DNA of 64,000 nucleotides from Microbacterium sp. SSM24 (GTDB taxonomy: Bacteria; Actinomycetota; Actinomycetes; Actinomycetales; Microbacteriaceae), in NCBI RefSeq assembly GCF_025989145.1, contig NZ_JAPDNQ010000001.1:1922001-1986000 (forward strand). The letters are read 5' to 3'. The position numbers and the translations under genes are program-made. The notes under the pieces were generated by a model, which saw nothing but the letters and a program-made list of their open reading frames with translations, was not told the origin of the DNA and made no database searches. This document shows positions 50,885 through 61,163 of the stretch, piece after piece; positions within the stretch are counted from its first letter, which is position 1, and the number at the start of each line of letters is the position of its first letter.

Positions 50885-53800
50885 ATGCGATACATCGAAG
50901 ACGAGGGCCGGATCGTCTGGAGCGCCAGTGACCTCAAGGCCGCGGCCGAGTGCGAGTTCGCGTGGCTGCGCGCCATCGACGCCCGGCTCGGGCGGGTGGA
51001 AGCCGTCGAAGAGCCCGAAGACCTCACGCTCGAGCGCGCCGGCCGGCTCGGCACCGCGCACGAGCTGCGCGTGCTCGCCGACTACATCGAGCGATTCGGC
51101 GACGGGGTCGTCGAGATTCCCGAGACGCGGTCGTCGGATGCCGCCGCCCTCGCCGATGCGGTGGCATTGACGAACGCCGCCCTGGCGTCCGACGCCGACG
51201 TCGTCTACCAGGCCGCGTTCGCGACATCCGACTTCGTGGGCTTCGCCGACTTCCTGGTGCGCGACGACGCGGGCCGGTGGGTGGTCCAAGACACCAAGCT
51301 GGCGCGTCGCGCGCGCGTCACGGCCCTCATGCAGCTCGCGGCATACGTCGCCCAGCTCGACCGCCTCGGCGTCCCGCGCGCCGACCGGGTGGAGCTGCTG
51401 CTCGGTGACGGCACCGTCAGCGAGCACGACGTCGACGACCTGCTCCCCGTCTTCTCCCTCCGTCGCGAGCGCCTCGCGGCGCTCATCGCCGACCGCCGGC
51501 TCGACCTCGGTGGTGACGGTGCCCCGATCGCGTGGGGGGACCCCCGCGGCGATCTCGACGTCGTGGCATGCGGCCGCTGCGCGACGTGCGACGCCGAGGT
51601 CGTGGCATCCCGCGACCTGCTGCTCGTGGCGGGCATGCGTCCCGTGCAGCGCGAGCGACTGCGAACCGCCGGGCTGCGCACGATCGACGACCTCGCCACC
51701 GCCCTCGACGGGCCCGCCGGCATGAACCCCGACACGTTCGGGATGCTGCGCACGCAGGCGCTCCTTCAGCTCGAGAGCCCGGCAGGCACACCGCCGCTCG
51801 TCGCCGCGAAGCCCGACACCGCGGCTTCGCCGCCGGTGCCGACGTTCCGCGTCGTGGCGCCGACCGCGCTGGGCGCGCTGCCGCGGCCCGACCACGGCGA
51901 CCTGTTCTTCGATTTCGAAGGAGATCCGCTCCACACCGAGCCGAATCCGCCCGGACGCGAGAGCGAGCCGGTGCAGTGGGGGATCGACTACCTGTTCGGG
52001 TGGGTCGACGACCGCGAGGACTACACCGCGCTGTGGGCGCACACGTTCGCCGAAGAGAAGCGCGCACTCGAGACCTTCCTCGACATCGTCAACCTGCGTC
52101 GGTTCCAGTTCCCGGCCATGCACATCTACCACTACGCCCCGTACGAGCCCACGCACCTACTGGCCATGGCAGCGCGGCACGGCGTGCGCGAGGCCGACGT
52201 CGACCGCCTGCTGCGCGACGGCGTCTTCGTCGACCTCTACCCGATCGTCCGACGCGCCCTGCGCGTGGGCTCGCGGTCGTACTCGATCAAGAAGCTCGAA
52301 CCCCTGTACATGGGCGAAGAGGTGCGTACGAGCGACGTCCAGAAGGGCGACGACTCGATCGTCCGCTACGTCGAAGCGCGCGCGCTGATCGCCGACGGAG
52401 CGGATGCCGAGGGCTCGGCCGTGCTCGACGACCTGGCCGACTACAACCGCTACGACTGCGTGTCGACGCGTCGCCTGCGGGACTGGCTCGTCGACCGGGC
52501 ACGCGAGACGGGCATGCGGCCCTCGCCGAACCCCGAGCCCGACGAACGGACGTACGAGCCGTCACCGCGGGCCCTCGCACTCGACCGGCTGGCCGCGCAG
52601 CATCCGCCCGACTCGGCCGAAGCGCAGTCGCTCCGGCTCGGCGCGGCCGCGATCGACTACTACCCCCGCGAGGCGAAGTCGTTCTGGGCGACGCACTTCC
52701 TCCGGCTGCGCGAACCCGTCTCGCTGTGGGAGGAGACGCGCGATGTGGTCGTGATCGATCCCGCGCGCAGCCGGGTCATCGAGGACTGGCACTTCGCCGA
52801 GAGCGGCCGCGGAGGCGAGCGGCGCACGGTCGAGCTCCGCGGCGAGCTCGCCCCCGGCACCCGGCTCAGCACGGGCGCCAACCCGTTCGCGCTCTACGAG
52901 CTGCCCGCGCCGTACCCGTTCGAGGCGACCGTGCGCTGGATCCACTCGTACCGCACCCTGACCGTGCTCGAAGTGCTCGACGACGGCGCCATCGTCGAAG
53001 AGACCGCGGTCGACGGCGTCACGTGGGAACGGCTCCCGATCGCGCTGACCCCCGCGGCCCCGCCGTCCGCGGGCAACCAGCAGTCGGCGATCGACGAGTG
53101 GGCCGATGCCGTCCTCGATGCGGCGCCGGAGTTCCCCGCCGGCCCCGCGACCGACATCCTGCGACGCCGGCCGCCGCGCACGCGCACCGCCGCGCTCCCC
53201 GCTTCGGCAGGCGACGACGTCGACGCGATCGTTCGCGCGGTGCTCGACCTCGACCGCAGCTACCTCGCCGTGCAGGGGCCTCCCGGCACCGGCAAGACCT
53301 ATGTCGGTTCGCACGTCATCGCCCGGCTCGTGCGCGATCACGCCTTCAAGATCGGCGTGGTCGCCCAAGGGCACGCCACCGTCGAGCAACTGCTCGAACG
53401 CGCCATCGCCGCCGGAGTCCCGCCGCAGGCCGTGGCGAAGGCGCCGAAGGATGCCGCGGCCGACCACGGGTTCACGGTGATCCCCAAGAACGGCGTCGCG
53501 GCGTTCACGGCCGAGCAGGCGGCGACCGGGTACGTCATCGGCGGCACCGCGTGGGACTTCAGTCACCAGGGTCGCATCCCTCGCGGCAGCCTCGACCTCC
53601 TCGTCATCGACGAAGCGGGACAGTTCTCCCTCGCGTCGACCGTCGCGGTGTCCGTCGCCGCACCCCGGCTCCTGCTCCTCGGCGACCCGCAGCAGCTGCC
53701 GCAGGTGAGCCAGGGCACACATCCGGAACCCGTCGACACCTCGGCGCTGGGGTGGGTGATGGACGGTGCCGACGTCATCCCGTCCGAGTACGGCTACTTC

Positions 53801-54427
53801 CTCGCGCGCACCCGTCGGATGCATCCCGCTGTGGCCGAGCCGGTGTCGCACCTGTCCTACCGCGGCGAGCTCGAAGCGCACCCGTCGACGGCCCTGCGCC
53901 GCATCGACGGCGTGACGGCGGGGGTGATCCCCGTGCCCGTCCGCCATCGCGGCAACGCCACACGCTCGGTCGAAGAGGCCGATCAGGTGGTGGCGATCGT
54001 ACGGGACCTCGTCGGTCGCCCGTGGACCGACATCGCCGTCGATGACGCCGACGCGGCCACGGTGCAGCAGGTCCGTCCGCTCGCGCAGAGCGACATCATC
54101 GTCGTCACGCCGTACAACGCGCAGCAGGTCGCCGTCGAAGAGGCACTCGCCGCGGCAGGCTTCGCCGACATTCCCGTCGGAACGGTCGACAAGTTCCAGG
54201 GGCAGGAGGCTGCCGTCGCGATCGTGTCGCTCGCGGCATCCTCCGGTCGCGATGCCCCACGCGGGCTCGAATTTCTCCTGCTGCGCAACCGGCTCAACGT
54301 CGCGATCTCCCGCGCGAAGCACACCGCCTACCTCGTGCACTCGCCGGCGCTCTTGGACGATCTGCCGTACACGCCCGAAGGAGTCGCGCGACTGAGCGGC
54401 TTCGCCAGGCTCGTCGGGCGCGGCTGA
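50885..54427 (+). CDS. TM0106-type RecB-like nuclease fused to superfamily 1 helicase
   Basis: A 1180-residue fusion. The N-terminal 600 residues form a RecB-like nuclease of the TM0106 type (WSASDLKAAAECEFAWLRA, RWVVQDTKLARRARVTALMQ, DLFFDFEGDPLHTEP, KLEPLYMGEE). The C-terminal part is an Upf1/DNA2-type helicase: Walker A GPPGTGKT about 797-804, Walker B VIDEAGQFS near 907-913, then GDPQQLPQ and the final VGTVDKFQGQEAAVAI, NRLNVAISRAK motifs. It probably processes nucleic acids during repair. ATG 50885 has GGAAGG upstream. Confidence 0.9.
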   Translation: MRYIEDEGRIVWSASDLKAAAECEFAWLRAIDARLGRVEAVEEPEDLTLERAGRLGTAHELRVLADYIERFGDGVVEIPETRSSDAAALADAVALTNAALASDADVVYQAAFATSDFVGFADFLVRDDAGRWVVQDTKLARRARVTALMQLAAYVAQLDRLGVPRADRVELLLGDGTVSEHDVDDLLPVFSLRRERLAALIADRRLDLGGDGAPIAWGDPRGDLDVVACGRCATCDAEVVASRDLLLVAGMRPVQRERLRTAGLRTIDDLATALDGPAGMNPDTFGMLRTQALLQLESPAGTPPLVAAKPDTAASPPVPTFRVVAPTALGALPRPDHGDLFFDFEGDPLHTEPNPPGRESEPVQWGIDYLFGWVDDREDYTALWAHTFAEEKRALETFLDIVNLRRFQFPAMHIYHYAPYEPTHLLAMAARHGVREADVDRLLRDGVFVDLYPIVRRALRVGSRSYSIKKLEPLYMGEEVRTSDVQKGDDSIVRYVEARALIADGADAEGSAVLDDLADYNRYDCVSTRRLRDWLVDRARETGMRPSPNPEPDERTYEPSPRALALDRLAAQHPPDSAEAQSLRLGAAAIDYYPREAKSFWATHFLRLREPVSLWEETRDVVVIDPARSRVIEDWHFAESGRGGERRTVELRGELAPGTRLSTGANPFALYELPAPYPFEATVRWIHSYRTLTVLEVLDDGAIVEETAVDGVTWERLPIALTPAAPPSAGNQQSAIDEWADAVLDAAPEFPAGPATDILRRRPPRTRTAALPASAGDDVDAIVRAVLDLDRSYLAVQGPPGTGKTYVGSHVIARLVRDHAFKIGVVAQGHATVEQLLERAIAAGVPPQAVAKAPKDAAADHGFTVIPKNGVAAFTAEQAATGYVIGGTAWDFSHQGRIPRGSLDLLVIDEAGQFSLASTVAVSVAAPRLLLLGDPQQLPQVSQGTHPEPVDTSALGWVMDGADVIPSEYGYFLARTRRMHPAVAEPVSHLSYRGELEAHPSTALRRIDGVTAGVIPVPVRHRGNATRSVEEADQVVAIVRDLVGRPWTDIAVDDADAATVQQVRPLAQSDIIVVTPYNAQQVAVEEALAAAGFADIPVGTVDKFQGQEAAVAIVSLAASSGRDAPRGLEFLLLRNRLNVAISRAKHTAYLVHSPALLDDLPYTPEGVARLSGFARLVGRG

Positions 54428-54469
54428 TGCGCGCGTAGACTCGCGCTCACCCGCGACGAGGAGTCACCC

Positions 54470-54790
54470 ATGGCCGAAGAGGCACCCCGCCAGTTCGAGA
54501 TCGACCTGCCCCCGGAGCACATCGGCGGCGCGTACGCCGACTTCGCGAACGTCTGGCACACGCCGACCGTCTTCGTCATGGACTTCCTCACCCTCGCGCA
54601 GCCGCCGCGCGAGCAGGTCGACGCAGAAACCGGAGAACGACAGACGATCGTGCCTGCCCGCGTCGTGAGCCGCATCCGCATTCCTCCCGAGCAGGTGTTC
54701 GAACTCGCGAAGGCGCTCACGCAGCAGCTCGAGTTCTGGGAGCAGGAGACCGGCCGGCGCAACCCGCAGGGTCCCCTCCTCGACGACTGA
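54470..54790 (+). CDS. DUF3467 domain protein
   Basis: A 106-residue protein. The DUF3467 motif is FEIDLPPEHIGGAYADFANV, with WHTPTVFVMDF, RIRIPPEQVFELAKALTQQL. The family is widespread and uncharacterised. ATG 54470 has GAGGAG upstream, and TAGACT (54436) is a likely -10 box for a short-leader message. Confidence 0.88.
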   Translation: MAEEAPRQFEIDLPPEHIGGAYADFANVWHTPTVFVMDFLTLAQPPREQVDAETGERQTIVPARVVSRIRIPPEQVFELAKALTQQLEFWEQETGRRNPQGPLLDD

Positions 54791-54977
54791 GACGCGGCCA
54801 CTAAGCGGAGCGGACGGGCCTGTCAAGCCCGTTCGTGCGATCGGATCCGTCGCCTACCGTGGGATTCGCGTCGGATAGACGCGGGTGCGGCATTCGTTCG
54901 GCGAGGGGCGGGTGCCGCACCGTCCTTCCGTATCACGCGCCCCCTCCTTTCCTCTGTCACGGGGAAGGGAGCGCGAA

Positions 54978-55487
54978 ATGAGCCTGATCGTCACCGGAAC
55001 CGTCAGCGAGTCGGCGCAGGACGTCGCCGTCGCGCCTCGCCCCCGCCGCCGGGGAATCGTCTTCTGGATCACGCGCTACCTTCCTGCGGAGATCGTCGGC
55101 ACCTCGGCGATGGTCCTCGCCGGGCTGGGCGTGACGCTGTGGACGGATGCCCCCGCCGCGATCGCGCTGGCGGCGCTCGTGGGCGAGACGCTGGGGTTCT
55201 ACGCCGTCCTCGCCGTCACGATCTACCTCGAGCAGCGGACAGTCGCCTCGTCGCGTCGCCGGACGGCCGCCCGCACCGGCATGCTGCTGGTCGCCGAGTT
55301 CGGCGCAGCCGAACTGCTCGACACCTTCCTCATCCGCCCCGCTGCGCTCGTGGCCGGCGTCCTGCTGTTCGCCGACCCCATGTGGGGACTGCTGGCGGGC
55401 AAGCTCGTCGCCGACATCGCCTTCTACGCGATCGCCGCCGGCGCGTTCACGATCACGGCACGCATCGGGCTGCGCGACCGCGCCTGA
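54978..55487 (+). CDS. Multi-pass membrane protein
   Basis: A 169-residue protein with about four helices: ITRYLPAEIVGTSAMVLAGL, AAIALAALVGETLGFYAVLA, FLIRPAALVAGVLLFADPMW and GKLVADIAFYAIAAGAFTI. The first 28 residues are cytoplasmic. Family not recognised with confidence. ATG 54978 has GGGAAGGGAG upstream. Upstream 54791-54977 holds a 9-bp hairpin (54884-54921) in the probable leader and no gene. Confidence 0.75.
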   Translation: MSLIVTGTVSESAQDVAVAPRPRRRGIVFWITRYLPAEIVGTSAMVLAGLGVTLWTDAPAAIALAALVGETLGFYAVLAVTIYLEQRTVASSRRRTAARTGMLLVAEFGAAELLDTFLIRPAALVAGVLLFADPMWGLLAGKLVADIAFYAIAAGAFTITARIGLRDRA

Positions 55488-55541
55488 GTCGCCGAAACAC
55501 GCTGATCAGCGCACCACGGCATCGGCGCGTCTTGGCGACTC
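55486..55541. repeat. Palindromic element, family 2, copy 2
   Basis: GAGTCGCCGAAACACGC (55486-55502) faces GCGTCTTGGCGACTC (55527-55541). The arms match imperfectly, but each agrees with the family-2 arm at 20067. It overlaps the end of the membrane protein gene and lies before the convergent upp stop, so it may terminate both. Confidence 0.65.
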
Positions 55542-55563
55542 GCCTTGGCGCGACGCGCGGCGC

Positions 55564-56196
55564 TCAGACCGTGCCGTAGAGACGGTCGCCCGCGTCGCCG
55601 AGCCCGGGGACGATGTAGCCCTTCTCGTTGAGGCGCTCATCCATCGCGCCCAGCACGAGGGTGACGTCGCGTCCGGCGACCTGCTTCTCGATGGCGGCGA
55701 CGCCTTCGGGAGCGCCCAGCAGACAGATCGCCGTGACGTCCTGCGCGCCGCGCGCGAAGAGGAACTCGATGGCGGCGCCGAGTGATCCACCGGTCGCGAG
55801 CATCGGGTCGAGCACGAAGCACTGACGGTCGCTGAGGTCGTCGGGGAGCCGCTCGGCGTAGGTCGACGGCTCGAGGGTCTCCTCGTTGCGCACCATGCCG
55901 AGGAACCCGACCTCAGCGGTCGGGATGAGCTTCACCATGCCCTCGAGCATGCCGAGGCCCGCGCGGAGGATCGGGACCACGAGGGGGCGCGGCTCGCTGA
56001 TCTTCACGCCCATCGTCGTGGTGACGGGGGTCTGGATCTCGATCGGCGAGACCCGCACGTTGCGCGTCGCCTCGTACGCCAGGAGCGTCACGAGCTCCTC
56101 TGTGAGCTGGCGGAACACCGGCGACGGTGTGCCCTGGTCGCGCAGGACCGTGAGCTTGTGGGTGACGAGAGGATGATCGGCGACGTGCAGGCGCAT
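55564..56196 (-). CDS. upp: Uracil phosphoribosyltransferase
   Basis: A 210-residue pyrimidine salvage enzyme converting uracil and PRPP to UMP. N-terminus [24 protein letters not shown] motif [11 protein letters not shown]; uracil site near [17 protein letters not shown]. Full length. ATG 56196 lies 6 bases after TACCCT on the minus strand. It is divergent from tadA, with their starts only 75 bases apart. Confidence 0.97.
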   Translation of the reverse strand: MRLHVADHPLVTHKLTVLRDQGTPSPVFRQLTEELVTLLAYEATRNVRVSPIEIQTPVTTTMGVKISEPRPLVVPILRAGLGMLEGMVKLIPTAEVGFLGMVRNEETLEPSTYAERLPDDLSDRQCFVLDPMLATGGSLGAAIEFLFARGAQDVTAICLLGAPEGVAAIEKQVAGRDVTLVLGAMDERLNEKGYIVPGLGDAGDRLYGTV

Positions 56197-56270
56197 ACGC
56201 CCAGGGTAGTGCGTGGCGCGGCCCGCCCGAGAGTGTTCGCGCGCCGGCCGCGCGGGCCTACGCTCGTGCT

Positions 56271-56732
56271 GTGACCTTCGAGCCCGCCGACCTCGCCGCG
56301 ATGGAGCGCGCGCTGGCGCTCGCCGCGTCGGCGGCCGCGTCCGGCGACGTGCCGGTGGGCGCTGTGGTGACGGATGCCGCGGGCGCCGTGATCGGCGAGG
56401 GACGCAATCTCCGCGAGGCGACCCACGACCCGACCGCGCACGCCGAGGTCGTGGCGCTCCGTCAGGCGGCGGCATCCCTCGGCTCGTGGAACCTGGAAGG
56501 GTGCACGCTCGTGGTCACCCTCGAGCCCTGTGTGATGTGCGCGGGGGCGGTGCTGCAATCCCGCGTCTCGCGCCTCGTCTTCGGGGCGTGGGACGAGAAG
56601 GCGGGCGCGGCCGGCTCGATGTACGACGTCGTGCGCGACCGGCGACTGCCGTACCGCGCCGAGGTCGTGGCGGGCGTGCGCGAGGACGAGGCATCCGCGC
56701 TGCTCCGCGCCTTCTTCGACGCGCGACGCTGA
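56271..56732 (+). CDS. tadA: tRNA adenosine deaminase
   Basis: A 153-residue zinc deaminase that converts A34 of tRNA-Arg to inosine. The zinc site is H57-x-E59 (AHAEV) and C87-x-x-C90 (EPCVMC). The fold is standard, with [17 protein letters not shown] and [13 protein letters not shown] 56271 lies exactly 6 bases after TACGCT, so it is leaderless. Divergent from upp. Confidence 0.95.
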   Translation: MTFEPADLAAMERALALAASAAASGDVPVGAVVTDAAGAVIGEGRNLREATHDPTAHAEVVALRQAAASLGSWNLEGCTLVVTLEPCVMCAGAVLQSRVSRLVFGAWDEKAGAAGSMYDVVRDRRLPYRAEVVAGVREDEASALLRAFFDARR

Positions 56733-56909
56733 TCCGCCCAGCCGCGTCGGCGCCGACTTCGAAAGAGTTCGCTGGATCGCCGTCATGAAACGGCCGCCGC
56801 ACGGTCTTGCAAGGTGAGCACGTAGACAGAGTTCGACGTGCGCCGACATCGCGTCGCAGCGGCGGGAATCCTGTTCCGCCGTGCCCTGCCGCGCGCACGA
56901 GGGGGAACG

Positions 56910-59900
56910 TTGAAGGCTCTGGAAGAAGCGCGCATCGCGCCATCGCGAAACGGCGACCGCCGTGGGCGAGTACGCCGCGGGATCGCCATGCTGGCGGCTT
57001 CGCTGGTGGCGGCCGTCGTGCTGGTTCCGGTGGCAGCCGCTCCGGCGAACGCGGCGCCCGGCGATCCGTTCGACGCGAACACGCCGGCGGTGTTCGTGGC
57101 GCAGGACACGCCCACCCAGTTGTACCGGGCGGTGCACGGCACGGGTGCGATCACCTTCGCGGCGGAGGGCGCTGCGGCATCGGTGAGCTACAACGCGATG
57201 AGTTACAACACGACCAACAACTACCTCTACGCCATACGGCGTGATGCCGGATCCCGCACCACTCTGCTGCGCATCGGGCAAGGCGGTGTCGTCACGTCGC
57301 TGGGCGCCGTCGCAGGTCTGGCCAATCCGGGCGCCGAGGCATACAACCAGGGAGCATTCGGCTCCGGCGCGACCGCGAACATCCTGTACGTCCGCGCCTC
57401 GGGCGCCACCACGTCGACGATGTACGCCGTCAACATCACGACGCGCACCGCCACGCTCGTGACGCTCTCGGCGCCGGTGCCGAACGTGTCGGATCTGGTC
57501 TGGAAAGACGGATTCCTCTGGGGACTGCAGAGCGACGACGTCATGTACCGGATCAATCCGTCGACCGGCCAGGTCTCGTCCTGGCCGACCGGACTGGGAC
57601 TCTCGCGCACCTTCGGCGCGCAGTGGGTCTACGGCAACGGAAACCTCGGTCTGTCGAGCAACGTCGATGGGAACATCTATCAGGTCGCCATCGGCAATCC
57701 GGCCGGAGCCGCACCCACCTTCACGCTGATCGCCCAGACCACCGGACCGACCTCGGCGAACAACGACGGCGCCGCCAACCCCGGCCTCAACGCCGACCTC
57801 GGCATCGTCAAGACCGGACCGGCCACCTACACACCCGGCGGCTCGATCACCTACTCCCTCGCGGTCACCAACCACGGACCCGGGGTGTCGTCGGGCAGTC
57901 AGCTCACCGACGCGCTGCCTGCGGGATTCACCCTGACCTCGACCTCGATCTCCGGCTGCGCGGTGACCGCCGGCGTGCTGCGATGCGCACTGCCCGGCAT
58001 GAACGTCGGCGCCACCCAGACGCTCACGATCACGGGGACGCTCTCGACCTCGCTCACCGGAGCCCTCTCCAACACGGCCCGGGTGATCGGCAACGAGCTC
58101 GACCCGAACCCGGCGAACGATCAATCATCGACGAGCGCGACGCAGCCGCCGTTCCGGTGTGCGGCGACCACGATCTACGGCCTGAACACGAGTGGCGCGA
58201 TCCTCGCGATCGATCGCACGACGGGGGCGTCTGTGCAGGAGGGGTTCTTCCCGGCAGGAGGGGCGACCTCGCTGAACGGCCTTGCAATCACCTCGGATGG
58301 CCGGTTCGCCTATGCGACGACGCAGGCCGGGACCAAGACGGTGTACCGGTATGACACCACGACGGGAATCGTGTCGACCTTGGGCACGATCCCCGGGGTG
58401 TCGGTGAATCTGTTCATGGGGGCACTGAACCCGACGAACGGGCTGTACTACGTCGGCGGCAGGAACGGGTCGGAGTACGTCTTCTACGCATTCGACCCCG
58501 CCACGGGCTCATCCTCGGGGCTGCAGTTCCGGGTGGCGGCGCCGGCCGGCGCGACAGGGGGGAACGGGGACCTGGTGTTCGACAGTCAGGGGCGGGCGTA
58601 CATCGTGACATCCACCCCGACCCCGGGGACGAACGTCAACGAGTTGGTCGTCGTCGATGCTCCGCCCAGCGATGGCAGCCTCTCGGCGGCTCGGCTGCTC
58701 GCCCATCCTGCGCCGACGAGCGTGCCGTTCCAGGGCATCGCGTTCGGCAGCGACGGCTACCTCTACACGCAGCACAGCGGCGCGACGAAGGTGCTCTCCC
58801 GCGTGGACCCGAACTCGGGTGCACAGATCTCCAGCGTGACGATCCGCAATCCCGACGGCAGCGACAACACCGCGGTCAGCGACCTCAGCTCGTGCACCCT
58901 GAACAGCACGTTGACGCTGCGCAAGAACATCGTCGGCCGGTACGCGGCATCCGATCAGTTCACCGTCACCATCACCGGCAACGGGATCGCGTCGGGGAAC
59001 ACCGGCACCACGTCGGGCTCATCGACGGGACTGCAGACCGCGGCCTCGGCGACCGCGGGTGCGCTGGTCGGCGTCCCTGGCCGCACGTACACGATCACCG
59101 AGACCCCGGCCGGTGGCGCATCGCTCGCCAACTATCGGTCGACATGGGAGTGTCGTGACACGAGCAGCAGCAACGCACTCCTGGCCAGCGGGACCGGTGC
59201 GTCCGGAACGGTGACGATGCCGCTGGGCTCGAACACCGGCTCGCACGTCGTGTGCGTGTTCACGAACACGCCGATCCCGAGTTGGACGCTCTCGAAGCAG
59301 GCGCTCCGCGGCACCGATGTGCTCCCCGCCGGCGCCGCCGTCCAACCGGGCGAGGTCATCACCTACCGTGTCACCGCGACCAACACCTCGCTGGCTGCTG
59401 TCGACGCCGTCCGCCTGACGGACGACCTCACGCAGGTCCTGGACGATGCGACGTTCGTCCCGGGGTCGGCGCAGCTGGTGATCGCCGGCGGATCACCCAG
59501 CGCGGTGCCGAACCCCGTCGGTGGCCAGCTCGTGGCGGGCCCCTTCACACTGCCGGGCTCGGCCACGGCTGAGCTGACGTACCGCGTGCGGGTCGACGAC
59601 GACGCCTGGTCGGCGAGGCTGACGAACGTCGTGACCGGCGCCGGAGGGACGCCTGGAGACCCTCTGCCGCCGCAGTCGTGCACGACCGCGTGCACGACGA
59701 CGCAGATCACGCCGTCTCCGGTGCAGATCCAGAAGGTCGGCGAGGCATCCAGCGGCGACGTCGTCCCCATGGACGGCTCCCGATGGGCCATCTGGGACGC
59801 CGCCGTCGGCGGCACCGCGCTGGTCGACCCGGTCCCGGCCGCTACCACCGGGGGTAACCCGGTGACCGGTCTGTTCCGCGCCACCACCCTGACCGCCGGC

Positions 59901-60221
59901 ACCTACTGGCTCGAAGAGACCCGCGCTCTCGACGGGTTCGCGCTGCTCCCCGAACGGGTCCCGTTCACCATCGCCGCGGACGGCTCGATCACCCTCGGCG
60001 CCGGCGTGTCGGCCAGCATCGAGATCGTCACCGTCGGCGGTGTCGCCACCATCCGAGTCGAGGACATGCCCGCCTTCGACCTGCCGGCCGCAGGTGGTCC
60101 GGGAGCGACCGCGATCTCGTTGGTCGGGCTCGCTCTCCTTCTCTGCAGCTTCGCAGTCGCGGGCTTCATCCGCGTGCGGCAGCGGCGATCTCCGGCTCTG
60201 CTGCGCGGGTCAGGAGAGTAG
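56910..60221 (+). CDS. Large LPAAGG-anchored surface protein (DUF11/prealbumin-like)
   Basis: A protein of about 1100 residues. The signal helix follows RRGRVRRGIAML and ends APANAAPG. Beta-propeller-like modules occur twice (VYTPGG-side NILYVRASGATTS; later IYGLNTSGAILAIDRTTGAS), separated by DUF11 repeats (LGIVKTGPATYTPGGSITYS) and followed by prealbumin/SpaA-like domains. The end is LPAAGG, a helix and RVRQRR, a sortase-type anchor. TTG 56910 with GAGGGGG is preferred; GTG 56838 would lengthen the N-terminus by 24 residues. No sortase gene is nearby. Confidence 0.82.
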   Translation: MKALEEARIAPSRNGDRRGRVRRGIAMLAASLVAAVVLVPVAAAPANAAPGDPFDANTPAVFVAQDTPTQLYRAVHGTGAITFAAEGAAASVSYNAMSYNTTNNYLYAIRRDAGSRTTLLRIGQGGVVTSLGAVAGLANPGAEAYNQGAFGSGATANILYVRASGATTSTMYAVNITTRTATLVTLSAPVPNVSDLVWKDGFLWGLQSDDVMYRINPSTGQVSSWPTGLGLSRTFGAQWVYGNGNLGLSSNVDGNIYQVAIGNPAGAAPTFTLIAQTTGPTSANNDGAANPGLNADLGIVKTGPATYTPGGSITYSLAVTNHGPGVSSGSQLTDALPAGFTLTSTSISGCAVTAGVLRCALPGMNVGATQTLTITGTLSTSLTGALSNTARVIGNELDPNPANDQSSTSATQPPFRCAATTIYGLNTSGAILAIDRTTGASVQEGFFPAGGATSLNGLAITSDGRFAYATTQAGTKTVYRYDTTTGIVSTLGTIPGVSVNLFMGALNPTNGLYYVGGRNGSEYVFYAFDPATGSSSGLQFRVAAPAGATGGNGDLVFDSQGRAYIVTSTPTPGTNVNELVVVDAPPSDGSLSAARLLAHPAPTSVPFQGIAFGSDGYLYTQHSGATKVLSRVDPNSGAQISSVTIRNPDGSDNTAVSDLSSCTLNSTLTLRKNIVGRYAASDQFTVTITGNGIASGNTGTTSGSSTGLQTAASATAGALVGVPGRTYTITETPAGGASLANYRSTWECRDTSSSNALLASGTGASGTVTMPLGSNTGSHVVCVFTNTPIPSWTLSKQALRGTDVLPAGAAVQPGEVITYRVTATNTSLAAVDAVRLTDDLTQVLDDATFVPGSAQLVIAGGSPSAVPNPVGGQLVAGPFTLPGSATAELTYRVRVDDDAWSARLTNVVTGAGGTPGDPLPPQSCTTACTTTQITPSPVQIQKVGEASSGDVVPMDGSRWAIWDAAVGGTALVDPVPAATTGGNPVTGLFRATTLTAGTYWLEETRALDGFALLPERVPFTIAADGSITLGAGVSASIEIVTVGGVATIRVEDMPAFDLPAAGGPGATAISLVGLALLLCSFAVAGFIRVRQRRSPALLRGSGE

Positions 60222-60236
60222 GCCGGCGCAGAGCGA

Positions 60237-60272
60237 CCGCGCACCCCGCTCGCCCGGATGCGGGGTGCGCGG
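60237..60272 (+). terminator. Terminator-like hairpin after the surface protein gene
   Basis: CCGCGCACCCCGC and GCGGGGTGCGCGG form a perfect 13-bp stem with a 10-base loop, 15 bases after the stop codon. No U-run, as with others here. Confidence 0.7.
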
Positions 60273-60395
60273 GGCGGCCCTGCGCGAGATGGATCGGCCC
60301 GCTCGGCGTGGGCCGAGATCGGGGGGTTCACGCGATGCCCGTTGGGGGGTCTGCCCCCTGCCTCCGATCGCGCGGGCGGGCCTACCGTGACGGGC

Positions 60396-61133
60396 GTGAC
60401 ACGTCTCATCGAACCCGTACGCACCGCTCCCGCCACAGGTCGCCCCGGCCGTCGGGTCGGAGCCCGCATCGCCTGGATCTTCGTCCTGCTCACGGCCCTC
60501 GCCGTCGTGGCGTACTCGGCGGTGCCTTACTTCACCGCATCCCTGCGTGAGCTCGCCGGCGATGAGGTCGGACTCGCGCCGACGTACGCGGAGGCATCCG
60601 TGTTCGTCCAAGGCGCCCTCTATGTGCACATCGTCGGCGGCGCGACGGCCCTCGTCGCGGGCGCGCTGCAGTTCTGGCGCGGGCTGCGCGAGCGGGCGCC
60701 GCGCGTGCACCGCTGGATCGGCCGGGTCTACCTCGTGGGCGTGGCGATCGGCGGCGTCGCCGGTCTTGTGATCGCGCCCTCGAGCCCGGCCGGCTACGTC
60801 GGCTTCTTCGGGTTCGGCGCGCTCGCGGTGCTGTGGCTGGTGACGGGATGGCGGGCGTATCGCGCGATCCGCCGCCGCGACGTGCCCAGTCACCAGGCGT
60901 GGATGATCCGCAACTACGCCCTCACCTATGCGGGAGTCACGCTGCGCCTGTGGCTGCCGCTCCTGCTGCTCGCACCGCTCCTGCTCGGGCAGCCATGGGA
61001 GTTCGACAGCGCGTTCGCAAACGCCTACGCGGCCGTGCCGTTCCTGTGCTGGCTGCCCAACCTCGTCGTCGCGGAGTGGCTGATCCGCCGGCGCGGGCTT
61101 CCCTCCTACCGCCTGCCGGTCACACGCGGCTGA
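60396..61133 (+). CDS. DUF2306 membrane protein
   Basis: A 245-residue membrane protein. The DUF2306 core is YVHIVGGATALVAGALQFW, RGLRERAPRVHRWIGRVYLV, with further helices to about seven in all; the histidines in the core (HIVGG, VHRWIGR) resemble haem-binding layouts. GTG 60396 is 7 bases after TACCGT. Function unknown. Confidence 0.88.
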   Translation: MTRLIEPVRTAPATGRPGRRVGARIAWIFVLLTALAVVAYSAVPYFTASLRELAGDEVGLAPTYAEASVFVQGALYVHIVGGATALVAGALQFWRGLRERAPRVHRWIGRVYLVGVAIGGVAGLVIAPSSPAGYVGFFGFGALAVLWLVTGWRAYRAIRRRDVPSHQAWMIRNYALTYAGVTLRLWLPLLLLAPLLLGQPWEFDSAFANAYAAVPFLCWLPNLVVAEWLIRRRGLPSYRLPVTRG

Positions 61134-61163
61134 CCCCTCCGTGCCGGAGCCGCGAGTGCTCGG

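Noticed and set aside
56838..56909. GTG 56838 as start of the large surface protein
   Set aside because: No ribosome site, and it adds a basic, non-conserved looking stretch before an already long signal region. TTG 56910 with GAGGGGG is preferred, though not certain.
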